DNA from: Minisyncoccota bacterium
Lineage (GTDB): Bacteria; Patescibacteriota; Minisyncoccia; Moranbacterales; GCA-2747515
Direction of reading: 5' to 3'
NCBI GenBank assembly: GCA_938044295.1
Contig: CALIRC010000006.1
Location: forward strand, 1 to 19,828
Length of the DNA stretch: 19,828 bases
The position numbers and the translations under genes were made by a program. Each line of letters starts with the position of its first letter. Positions within the stretch are counted from its first letter, which is position 1. Below are positions 14,517 to 19,828 of this stretch, in pieces. Below the pieces are notes generated by a model. It was given only the letters and a program-made list of their open reading frames with translations, had not been told where the DNA came from and did no database searches.

Positions 14517-14897
14517 ATGCACAAACAAAAAAAAGCAGCTGCTCTCACATCAAAAGTGATCATTGATTCACTCTACCTCTTACTTCTATTTGCATGCGGT
14601 TTGTTCATGATAGGTTTACTCCTCCCTGGTATCGCCTTAACACAAAATATGCTTTCGTGGACACTCCTAGGATTTTTCATCCTTCTTGGGTGTCTGAAAT
14701 TCCATTTAGGCAAATCAAACAATCCGCAAAAGAGAAACAAGAAGGATAAGACCATTACCCTCCTACCACTTATCGTCATTCTACCAATCACATTTTTTAT
14801 CACACGCAATTTTCCGCTTCTGATACAAATGACAATTATAGCTATAGTGGCAGCGATCTATATAACTCTCACGCAAGAGCATCAAGCTGCTAATTAG
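14517..14897 (+). CDS. Small integral membrane protein, unknown function
   Basis: The 126-residue protein has four predicted helices in two pairs: about 14-38 and 43-62, then 79-95 and 98-117. A very basic loop (GKSNNPQKRNKKDKT) between the pairs is presumably cytoplasmic. The first pair resembles that of the preceding gene's anchor (LLPGIALTQN compared with LPVIVFTHN), perhaps pointing to a shared origin. It follows the previous gene by 5 bp. Its TAG stop overlaps the TAA of the opposing GT4 gene in a 4-bp convergent overlap, typical of a very compact genome. Confidence 0.65.
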   Translation: MHKQKKAAALTSKVIIDSLYLLLLFACGLFMIGLLLPGIALTQNMLSWTLLGFFILLGCLKFHLGKSNNPQKRNKKDKTITLLPLIVILPITFFITRNFPLLIQMTIIAIVAAIYITLTQEHQAAN

Positions 14898-16015
14898 CAA
14901 CTTTCCTCAAAAATATGCAGTGTTTGTGCTGCACATGTTGCCCATGAAAATTGTTCTACACGAGCACTCCCCTTTTCAGCAAGAGTCTGCCGCAGCTGCT
15001 CATCACGCACAAGCTTAGAAATACCGCTGGCAATACTAGAAACATCAAAAGGATCTACATATAATGCACAATCTCCTGCAACTTCAGGCAGTGAAGAATG
15101 CCGCGCTGTAAGCACAGGCACGCCAGATGCAAACGACTCAAGAACAGGGATACCAAAACCCTCATAGAGTGATACATATACACTCATAATTGCGCCACGA
15201 AGGAGGATGCGCAATTCTTCTTGCTGAAGAGTACCAGTAACTATAATCTGTTCTGCAAAAGGACTCTTTTTTTGCGCAGTTAAAATATCGTGCGAAAGCC
15301 ATGCTGGTGCACCGGCCAAAACAAGTGTAATATCTACACCGTTTCGACGCACCATCTCATACGCTGAGATAAGTCGTTCAATATTTTTGCGTGGTTGCAA
15401 CGCTCCCACATAAATCATATAAGGCCCGACAAGTGAAAATTGTTCACGAAGATTCTGCAGTATCGATGCATCATTACTTTTTTGATTCCACTGCTGTGCA
15501 TCTATACCATGATGAACCACAGAAATTTTCTTCTGATCTATAGTAGGATAGTATGTCAAAATATCATCTTTTGTAGAAGTAGAAACTGCAATCACATGAT
15601 CAGCATGATGCAGTGCATATGCTGTTTGGACATTATGCTTTAGACGATCTCTCAAAGGAAAAGTATCGGGAAATTTTTTAAAAGCAAGATCATGAATCGT
15701 AACAACTGCACAAACACCACGTGGCCGTAAGACGGGAAGATTGTGGATCGGCATCCATACAACATCTGGTGCAATATCTTTAAGCGAACGGGAAAAACCA
15801 ATTTGCGTCCAAAAAGCACGCGAGGCTGTTTGAATCTCATGAAAATGACGAACTACAGGCACGGCATGCACTGGATTAAAAATACCATCTTGGTGTATGA
15901 GATAAAAATCATGCTCTGTAGTGCGAACCCACTGTTGCAATAAGTGCGCAATGTAGTTTCGTGTCCCATCAATGCGAATCGCCTCAAGCTCTTGCGTATG
16001 AATTGCTATCTTCAT
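14894..16015 (-). CDS. GT4-family glycosyltransferase (mannosyltransferase-like)
   Basis: The 373-residue GT-B protein carries all the expected GT4 features. The N-terminal domain has IHDLAFKKFPDTFP and VIAVSTSTKDDI. The C-terminal domain has YVGALQPRKNIERLI, with the Arg-Lys (209-210) that contact donor phosphates, and the full EX7E motif EGFGIPVLE (E285, E293) followed by FASGVPVLTARHSSLPEVAGDCALYVDP. This combination is typical of mannosyl- or rhamnosyltransferases of O-antigen-like or exopolysaccharide pathways, but the sugar is not determined. It follows truB by 6 bp, so it is probably translated from the same message. No Shine-Dalgarno is seen. Confidence 0.92.
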   Translation of the reverse strand: MKIAIHTQELEAIRIDGTRNYIAHLLQQWVRTTEHDFYLIHQDGIFNPVHAVPVVRHFHEIQTASRAFWTQIGFSRSLKDIAPDVVWMPIHNLPVLRPRGVCAVVTIHDLAFKKFPDTFPLRDRLKHNVQTAYALHHADHVIAVSTSTKDDILTYYPTIDQKKISVVHHGIDAQQWNQKSNDASILQNLREQFSLVGPYMIYVGALQPRKNIERLISAYEMVRRNGVDITLVLAGAPAWLSHDILTAQKKSPFAEQIIVTGTLQQEELRILLRGAIMSVYVSLYEGFGIPVLESFASGVPVLTARHSSLPEVAGDCALYVDPFDVSSIASGISKLVRDEQLRQTLAEKGSARVEQFSWATCAAQTLHIFEESC

Positions 16016-16021
16016 GTGTCA

Positions 16022-16717
16022 TTATTCAAAATATTGGATTTTTTTTGCTGTAGTATGTTCAAAAGTCCCGACTCGTGTACGAAGTAAATGTGAAAGATGA
16101 GCGCCTGTATCAAGGGTTGCGCCGACATCACGCGCTAGTGATCGTACATATGTTCCTTTACCGCACACAATGCGTACTGTCAGCAGCGGAAAATCATATG
16201 TGAGAAGTTCAATCGATTGAATTTCTACAGTACGCGGAGACATCACAATCTCTTCACCTCGACGTACGCGTTTGTATGCTTCTTGACCTGCGATTTTAAT
16301 CGCACTAAAAGCTGGTGGTATCTGCGAGACGTGACCTACAAATTGACTAAGGACTTCAGCTACCCTCTCTTTTTCTGGCACAGCATCTCCAGCCTTCCAC
16401 ACGAGTGTTTTTTCTCCTTCTAAATCATCAGTTGTACTGACTGCACCAAGAGTTATTTCTGCCACGTACTCTTTTTGTGCTCTTACATATTCTTCTATAT
16501 TGCGCGTAAAGGAACGTCCCACAGCAATCACAAGCACGCCCTCCGCAAGCGGATCGAGCGTACCACCATGACCGACTTTGATCTTACGATCACCTGACTC
16601 TGCTTGCGCCCAGCGTTTCACAATCTGCACAGCTCTCTGTGATGTAATACCAAGCGGCTTATAAAGTGCAAAAACACCCTCTACAGAAAAAGTTGATTGA
16701 TCACAATTTTTTATCAT
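16022..16717 (-). CDS. truB: tRNA pseudouridine(55) synthase
   Basis: TruB makes pseudouridine at position 55 in the T-loop of most tRNAs. The 231-residue protein is shorter than the typical 300, so the C-terminal PUA-like domain is missing; the catalytic domain is intact. Key motifs are GVFALYKPLGITS, GHGGTLDPLAEGVL with catalytic D55, QKEYVAEITLG carrying the conserved Tyr, PPAFSAIKIAGQEAYKRVRRG, and CGKGTYVRSLARDVG. It starts at ATG without a clear Shine-Dalgarno and ends 6 bp before the GT4 gene. The glutaredoxin gene lies 155 bp upstream on the same strand. Confidence 0.95.
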   Translation of the reverse strand: MIKNCDQSTFSVEGVFALYKPLGITSQRAVQIVKRWAQAESGDRKIKVGHGGTLDPLAEGVLVIAVGRSFTRNIEEYVRAQKEYVAEITLGAVSTTDDLEGEKTLVWKAGDAVPEKERVAEVLSQFVGHVSQIPPAFSAIKIAGQEAYKRVRRGEEIVMSPRTVEIQSIELLTYDFPLLTVRIVCGKGTYVRSLARDVGATLDTGAHLSHLLRTRVGTFEHTTAKKIQYFE

Positions 16718-16872
16718 ATAGACACGTTTCAGCAGATCACACCAAATTTCAAAATATCATACCTACTAGTGGAAATATCATCTACAAACATTCCACAAAA
16801 ACCAAACACTCAAGCAATACAAGAGTTTTGACAATTACATTGCTTAGTATGCATTCATAGTAGAATATTTGA

Positions 16873-17103
16873 TTAAGCCTGCGTACTGAGATAAGCAATG
16901 ATATCATCTGATTCATACATCTCTGTACCAGACTTTTCGTCTACCAAATACGGTACCATCGCCTTACCGCCACGCTCGACAAGCTCTGCACGGATTTCCT
17001 CGTCATTTATATCTTTGAGTGCAAATTCTATGCCAGCGTCCTTTGCAAAATTAAGAACCTTTATACAGTACGGACAAGTCGGCTTATAGTAAAGTATATA
17101 CAT
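16873..17103 (-). CDS. Small glutaredoxin-like protein
   Basis: This 76-residue thioredoxin-fold protein has the dithiol active site CPYC (C10, C13) after the first strand, a second strand VPYLVD preceded by the residue usually before the cis-Pro (MVP), and a C-terminal ESDDIIAYL helix cap that binds glutathione or a related thiol in true glutaredoxins. The full fold is present at the size of the NrdH/GrxC class. It would reduce disulfides in the cytoplasm, but which thiol reduces it, and its partner, cannot be read here. There is no obvious Shine-Dalgarno. Confidence 0.9.
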   Translation of the reverse strand: MYILYYKPTCPYCIKVLNFAKDAGIEFALKDINDEEIRAELVERGGKAMVPYLVDEKSGTEMYESDDIIAYLSTQA

Positions 17104-17162
17104 AAAAAAATTTATGAGATTACCTATTCACTATAGCAAAATCTACGCAAACAACCAGAGAT

Positions 17163-17193
17163 GTAAAAAGCTGTCTCTCATAAGAGACAGCTT
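17163..17193 (-). terminator. Intrinsic terminator of the HD-domain gene
   Basis: AAGCTGTCTCT/AGAGACAGCTT forms a perfect 11-bp stem with a 4-nt loop (17168-17193). Read on the minus strand it is followed by a short T run. The stem overlaps the last two bases of the TAA stop codon, so translation and termination are tightly joined. Confidence 0.9.
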
Positions 17194-17875
17194 AAGCAGT
17201 TTTTACCTCCTGGGATGCAATTGCGACATTAAGTGAAAATTCAATTGATTGCCGCACTTGAGGAACAACCCATCTAAAGTTCGGTGGTAATTTTTTTTCG
17301 CACTGGTCTACAAAACCTCCAGGACTCAGAACATGTGTTCTATACTTCAAAATGCGCTGATCAACATTTGGAGTATGAATCAGATCAGAAGAATTTTCCA
17401 CAAGGTCTATTAGTTTTACCAAAGAGCAAATCCACCTACCCTCTAAAACATTTGCTAAAGAATAGCCATAATCTTCACCCTTGAGGCGTGAAACACTCAT
17501 AAGCATCTCAGCTAAGCCATAAACCTGAGCATACTCCTCACACTCAATCGCCTTGGCTCTCATAAGATGTCTATCAAAATTATAAAGCTCTGGAACATCA
17601 TGCAAAAGAGCTAGTGTTACACCGTGAAGCGTGTAGATTTTCTTGGTATTTTCCAGAATGTCAATTGCTTTAGAGGCAATTTTTACTGGATGCACCAGGT
17701 AAATCTGTCCAGTCGATAGTCGTTTTTGCCCTAGATGTTCTCTAGCGGCAAAATGAAAAGCATAACCGATCTGCCCTATCATTTTGAATGAAAATTTTTC
17801 TTCTACTATTTGTGCAAGGAACTCAGCTTCCGAAGGCAGCGGAAGCACAGATCCGATCTCTGTTTGATGTATCAT
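17192..17875 (-). CDS. Stand-alone HD-domain phosphohydrolase, RSH-like
   Basis: The 227-residue protein looks like the metal-dependent HD domain of RelA/SpoT-type (RSH) enzymes without the synthetase or TGS domains. Matching pieces are YLVHPVKIASKA (H62), TLALLHDVPE with the HD pair H92-D93, and SLVKLIDLVENSSDL, corresponding to the RSH 'KLADxxxN' segment with a metal-binding Asp. Single-domain RSH proteins can hydrolyse (p)ppGpp, and others act on different nucleotides, so the substrate is open. The start is the ATG at 17875 because GGAGGT lies 6 bp before it; the ATG at 17890 immediately precedes that GGAGGT and is probably part of the leader. It is a single-gene unit with its own promoter and terminator. 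Confidence 0.8.
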   Translation of the reverse strand: MIHQTEIGSVLPLPSEAEFLAQIVEEKFSFKMIGQIGYAFHFAAREHLGQKRLSTGQIYLVHPVKIASKAIDILENTKKIYTLHGVTLALLHDVPELYNFDRHLMRAKAIECEEYAQVYGLAEMLMSVSRLKGEDYGYSLANVLEGRWICSLVKLIDLVENSSDLIHTPNVDQRILKYRTHVLSPGGFVDQCEKKLPPNFRWVVPQVRQSIEFSLNVAIASQEVKTA

Positions 17876-17904
17876 AGTGATACCTCCCATTTCATGTTGT
17901 CATA

Positions 17905-17932
17905 ATAGTACACCGCATCTCAACCTTGTCAA
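17905..17932 (-). promoter_or_regulatory. Promoter of the HD-domain gene
   Basis: On the minus strand a perfect TTGACA (17932-17927) is followed by TACTAT 16 bp away (17910-17905); TATTAT with a 19-bp spacer is the alternative. Both are upstream of the GGAGGT that precedes the ATG at 17875. Confidence 0.65.
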
Positions 17933-17940
17933 TAGCAAAC

Positions 17941-17968
17941 TTGATAATTAGTAACACTTATGTATAAT
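17941..17968 (+). promoter_or_regulatory. Promoter reading into the tRNA-Gln array
   Basis: TTGATA (17941-17946) and TATAAT (17963-17968) are separated by 16 bp, a strong sigma-70-like pair. The predicted start near 17975 would transcribe both decayed tRNA-derived units and then the intact tRNA-Gln. It is divergent from the HD gene promoter with only about 8 bp between the two -35 boxes. Confidence 0.6.
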
Positions 17969-18111
17969 TGATCTACAGAGCATGAAACCAGTTACGCAAA
18001 AAGTAAATATAGCAGATTTCAGCAGAATGCATGACTCTGATATAACAAGAATCCACAAAGAAACAGAGGTCCATTACGCATACATAGGTCTGGTTCTCAG
18101 CATAGACACAG

Positions 18112-18176
18112 TGAGGATTCGCCAAGTCGCACAGGCACATGCTTCTCCAACAATAGCGGTCCATGCTCATGCACGG
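18112..18176 (+). pseudogene. Decayed tRNA-Gln-derived unit 1 (5' half kept)
   Basis: GAGGATTCGCCAAGT matches the 5' acceptor strand and D-stem start of the intact tRNA-Gln 207 bp downstream. The D-loop is altered. The anticodon region has an insertion relative to the tRNA: TTC, then about a dozen extra bases, then GGTCCATG. No T-arm or 3' acceptor strand follows. The spacer after it, ending ATATTATACTG, is nearly identical to that of unit 2. Confidence 0.7.
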
Positions 18177-18215
18177 TAAGTGACAACTTTAACATTTTGT
18201 AGATCGATATTATAC

Positions 18216-18279
18216 TGGGGATTCGCCAAGTGGTAAGGCGCATGCTTCCTCAACAACAGCGGTCCATGCTCATGCATGG
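18216..18279 (+). pseudogene. Decayed tRNA-Gln-derived unit 2 (5' half kept)
   Basis: The first 24 bases are identical to those of the intact tRNA-Gln 103 bp downstream and cover the acceptor 5' strand and D-arm. The anticodon stem starts are conserved (CATG, CCATG), but the loop has extra bases, and the T-arm is replaced by a hairpin CCATGC-TCAT-GCATGG (18264-18279). The 3' acceptor strand is absent, so it cannot be a normal tRNA. Confidence 0.8.
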
Positions 18280-18318
18280 TAAGTGACAAATTTAACATTT
18301 TGTAGATCAATATTATAC

Positions 18319-18390
18319 TGGGGATTCGCCAAGTGGTAAGGCACATGGTTCTGGTCCATGCATTCGGGGGTTCGAATCCCTCATCCCCAG
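18319..18390 (+). tRNA. tRNA-Gln (anticodon CTG)
   Basis: The 72-nt sequence folds into a complete cloverleaf: acceptor TGGGGAT/ATCCCCA, D-stem GCC/GGC, anticodon stem CATGG/CCATG with loop TTCTGGT (anticodon CTG, reads CAG), 5-nt variable loop, T-stem GGGGG/CCCTC with one G-U pair, and T-loop TTCGAAT. The weak U1-A72 pair and the GGGATTCGCCAAGTGG beginning are typical of bacterial tRNA-Gln. The discriminator is G. CCA is not encoded (CTA follows), so it must be added post-transcriptionally. It is the only intact member of a tandem array. Confidence 0.97.
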
Positions 18391-18434
18391 CTAGCAAAAC
18401 AAGGACACCCGTGAGGGTATTTTTGTTTTGCTAG
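18391..18434 (+). terminator. Terminator after tRNA-Gln
   Basis: CTAGCAAAACAA (18391-18402) pairs with TTGTTTTGCTAG (18423-18434). Inside is a GC-rich hairpin ACCC-GTGA-GGGT followed by ATTTTTGTTTT, which acts as the U-tract. It begins directly at the base after the tRNA discriminator, so the long stem may also guide 3' processing. Confidence 0.85.
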
Positions 18435-18446
18435 TTGAGTAGAAGA

Positions 18447-18498
18447 ATTCGAAGTTTATGCCCAGTAGCGTAGCGGATGGGTAAATCCCTCATCCCCA
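18447..18498 (+). pseudogene. Decayed tRNA-derived unit 4 (3' end kept)
   Basis: This unit ends AATCCCTCATCCCCA, identical to the T-stem 3' strand and acceptor 3' strand of tRNA-Gln (109 bp downstream of the intact copy). Its 5' part starts ATTCGAAGT, faintly like the tRNA's ATTCGCCAAGT with a 2-base deletion. The middle is replaced by a hairpin-forming stretch (GCCCA...TGGGT). It lacks a cloverleaf. Confidence 0.65.
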
Positions 18499-18550
18499 AC
18501 AAACAAAAAACAACTCAGTATGGGATCGTTTTTAAATTACTAAGATTGAG

Positions 18551-18602
18551 AATACGAAGTTTATACTCATAAGCTCAGCATCGAGTGAATCCCTCATCTC
18601 CA
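18551..18602 (+). pseudogene. Decayed tRNA-derived unit 5 (3' end kept)
   Basis: The unit ends AATCCCTCATCTCCA, one base different from unit 4 and 104 bp further on. It starts AATACGAAGTTTAT, close to unit 4's AATTCGAAGTTTAT. Its internal stem ACTC/GAGT matches unit 4's CCC/GGG with paired changes. It has no cloverleaf. Confidence 0.6.
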
Positions 18603-18700
18603 GCCTCTTCACTTTTGAGAAACGTGACCAGCATAAAAATGCTCTGCAATAGTACATTCTAATGTATTTAATTAATAGCGATTGTTCTGTTGGAGAATAA

Positions 18701-19012
18701 TTACCTTTTGAAGAATAAGCAAACCGTATAGGGTGACAAAATGAGAATTTGAGCAATTATGGTGATATATAAAATAATTACAACTGCATTATTCTGGAGG
18801 TTGAGCAGCCTAAAAGAGAAGATAGAGATAATGGACGCCATTACTAAAAGTGACAAAAGATTAGCCTTAAAAAAGAGTGATTTTTTATGATGATACTTTT
18901 TATACAATGCGTATAGTAGTGCTACGACATGAAACGCAAAGAGCACTATAAAAGAAAAGCCAGTGATCACGGTAAGTCCGAGTGAGCTTGCAGCATCATC
19001 AGGCAGAATCAT
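18701..19012 (-). CDS. Small multi-helix membrane protein, unknown function
   Basis: The 103-residue protein has about three hydrophobic helices: residues 14-36, 47-67 and 75-97. A basic loop (YKKYHHKKSLFFK) follows helix 1 and the C-terminus is basic (FFKR). No family is recognised. TATAAT lies 3 bp before the ATG on the minus strand, so a leader would be nearly absent; there is no Shine-Dalgarno. It has the same length and helix layout as the next gene (19115), and the two could be distant paralogues. Evidence for coding is only hydrophobic pattern and frame length, so I am moderately sure. Confidence 0.55.
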   Translation of the reverse strand: MILPDDAASSLGLTVITGFSFIVLFAFHVVALLYALYKKYHHKKSLFFKANLLSLLVMASIISIFSFRLLNLQNNAVVIILYITIIAQILILSPYTVCLFFKR

Positions 19013-19114
19013 ATTATTATACTAAATATATTACAGCTTAATTTTACTATATAAAAAAATGATTAATTTTGAATCGTGACAATGTGCTCTCTTATGACAA
19101 AAATTATAATCATA

Positions 19115-19426
19115 CTATTTCTTGCTCTTCACCAGCTTAATAACTCTAAATATATGAATCAAATTTATCAATGTAACCGCATAAGCAAAATAAAGAAATA
19201 CTTGCAATTGAGATACAGTATCAATAACATCTAAAGTTATGAGTAATCCCATAACTATACTCAATACTAAGAGCACGGAATTCTGAATAAGTATATTCCT
19301 AAATAGAGTGCTACCTTTGTATAACATGAAAATTTCAATTCCAACTAAAATAGCCAGTGTCAGTAAAAATATAAAAAAGAAAGCTACACGTAAAAGACAG
19401 AAAGTATCACATACGAAATCATACAT
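19115..19426 (-). CDS. Small multi-helix membrane protein, unknown function
   Basis: From the Met of MYDFVCDTFC the protein is 103 residues with about three hydrophobic helices: residues 11-34, 48-67 and 75-95, and a basic tail (RVIKLVKSKK). The frame is open further upstream to 19489, but those codons form the hairpin and T-tract of the terminator at 19472-19498, so the downstream start is preferred. A YKGSTLFRN loop sits where the neighbouring gene has a basic loop, matching its topology. No Shine-Dalgarno is visible. Function is unknown; pairing with 18701-19012 suggests a small duplicated membrane protein module. Confidence 0.55.
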   Translation of the reverse strand: MYDFVCDTFCLLRVAFFFIFLLTLAILVGIEIFMLYKGSTLFRNILIQNSVLLVLSIVMGLLITLDVIDTVSQLQVFLYFAYAVTLINLIHIFRVIKLVKSKK

Positions 19427-19471
19427 AATTAATGATTCATAATTTATTACGATAAGTATATCACTGCCTAA

Positions 19472-19498
19472 ATAAAAAGCCACGGTCATTTAACCGTG
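19472..19498 (-). terminator. Intrinsic terminator on the minus strand
   Basis: CACGGT/ACCGTG forms a 6-bp stem with a 6-nt loop (19481-19498). On the minus strand it is followed by GGCTTTTTATTT. It would end transcripts coming from the right, including the 41-codon frame that stops at 19514. Confidence 0.8.
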
Positions 19499-19513
19499 AC
19501 TAAACCTACATTT

Positions 19514-19639
19514 TCACCGCAGGAACTCAATTACCTTTTCTATAACTTCTAGCTCACTTGGCAATTTACGATACTCGTCAGTTATCCTCACTATTGAAAC
19601 CTCTTGAAATGCAGGAACATCATAAAGCATGGTATGCAT
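19514..19639 (-). CDS. Possible 41-residue protein
   Basis: The frame reads from an ATG at 19639 (MHTMLYDVPAF...) to TGA, with a helix-like charged C-terminus (KLPSELEVIEKVIEFLR). It has a balanced, protein-like composition. An in-frame stop lies 8 codons upstream of the ATG, so it is complete rather than the end of a longer gene. It lies between two minus-strand terminators, with the left one 15 bp past the stop, which is what a short transcription unit would look like. No strong Shine-Dalgarno is seen and no family is recognised. It could also be a remnant. Confidence 0.35.
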   Translation of the reverse strand: MHTMLYDVPAFQEVSIVRITDEYRKLPSELEVIEKVIEFLR

Positions 19640-19700
19640 TAAAAAAATAAGACATGCTCTTCCCTAGCTGTTAAATAATAGATTATCTCTAGTTTACTTT

Positions 19701-19736
19701 TTAAATTAAAAGACTCTACGTAATAGCGCAGAGTCT
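19701..19736 (-). terminator. Likely intrinsic terminator at the right edge
   Basis: AGACTCT/AGAGTCT forms a 7-bp stem with an inner CG/CG pair (19711-19736). On the minus strand TTTAATTTAA follows, a moderate U-tract. It would end a gene entering from the right edge. Confidence 0.6.
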
Positions 19737-19828
19737 AGTATTAAAACTACAAATTAAGTCAGTTGAGGTTTCATTCACCTCTATTAATTCTCTCAAAGAC
19801 TCGATTAATATGATTACATGTGTAGTAG
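19716..19828 (-). CDS. Possible C-terminal end of a gene cut by the window edge
   Basis: One minus-strand frame is open from the right edge for 36 codons to a TAG located within the hairpin of the terminator. The visible part (IESLRELIEVNETSTDL) is helix-like and acidic. The stop next to a terminator supports a real gene end, but the piece is too short to assign, and chance is quite possible. Confidence 0.25.
   Translation of the reverse strand, partial: TTHVIILIESLRELIEVNETSTDLICSFNTRLCAIT

Noticed and set aside
17876..17890. ATG at 17890 as start of the HD protein
   Set aside because: The following six bases are GGAGGT, ideally placed as a Shine-Dalgarno for the ATG at 17875.
17982..18179. 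65-codon + strand frame after a good promoter
   Set aside because: Its second half is tRNA-derived unit 1 and it has no Shine-Dalgarno; the promoter more likely serves the tRNA array.
18112..18279. Units 1 and 2 as intron-containing functional tRNAs
   Set aside because: The extra bases do lie in the anticodon loop, but the T-arm and 3' acceptor strand are absent, so no cloverleaf can form after removal.
18167..18397. 76-codon minus-strand frame containing GDEGFEPP
   Set aside because: This peptide is a well-known artefact of reading a tRNA T-arm and acceptor on the opposite strand; the frame covers the tRNA-Gln.
18532..18756. 74-codon minus-strand frame
   Set aside because: It overlaps tRNA-derived unit 5 and the end of the membrane protein gene at 18701 and has no supporting signal.
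19427..19489. N-terminal extension of the membrane protein to 19489
   Set aside because: The extension is encoded by the stem and T-run of an intrinsic terminator, so it would not be transcribed as a start region from upstream.

Overview
The window looks like a chromosomal stretch of a low-GC bacterium with a compact genome, most likely a member of the Candidate Phyla Radiation (Patescibacteria). This is inference from gene content: a short threonyl-tRNA synthetase without a TGS domain, a short TruB, a membrane-anchored Clp-type AAA+ ATPase, class A PBP and glycosyltransferase genes packed together, and a tRNA with no encoded CCA. Long frames ending in TGA fit the standard bacterial code, which argues against the UGA-recoding CPR groups. 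No 16S rRNA or ribosomal protein is present to confirm the placement.

Left part (1-4072, + strand). The C-terminal end of a probable DNA polymerase III alpha subunit is followed by a 118-bp palindromic repeat. A T-box riboswitch with a long intrinsic terminator then precedes thrS, and miaA follows thrS. A second copy of the palindromic repeat comes after miaA. A small minus-strand gene for a basic coiled-coil protein (4073-4270) has its own near-perfect promoter, Shine-Dalgarno and terminator.

Middle part (4270-11828). About 500 bp without an intact gene lead to a small four-helix membrane protein gene and then to a GC-richer block full of inverted repeats. A minus-strand run follows: a membrane-anchored Clp-like AAA+ ATPase whose first ATPase site is degenerate, a GT4 glycosyltransferase and a bifunctional PBP1A. 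Together they suggest cell-envelope construction and membrane protein quality control. The third repeat copy lies in the divergent gap upstream of the ATPase gene.

Right part (11829-17890). A + strand cluster encodes a GT-C-type membrane glycosyltransferase and two membrane-associated proteins of unknown function. It converges on a minus-strand group: a second GT4 glycosyltransferase, truB and a small glutaredoxin. A self-contained unit encodes an RSH-like HD hydrolase.

Far right (17891-19828). An intact tRNA-Gln(CTG) sits in the middle of a tandem array of decayed tRNA-derived units with a period of about 103-109 bp. Units upstream keep the 5' half and units downstream keep the 3' end. Two small membrane-protein genes of about the same size and some terminator-bounded small frames complete the window.

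The most unusual features are the tRNA-Gln-derived array, the T-box in a probable CPR genome, the three dispersed 118-bp palindromes, the small coiled-coil gene with an unusually strong transcription unit, and a recurring TATA(A/G)T-N6-ATG arrangement that predicts leaderless mRNAs.
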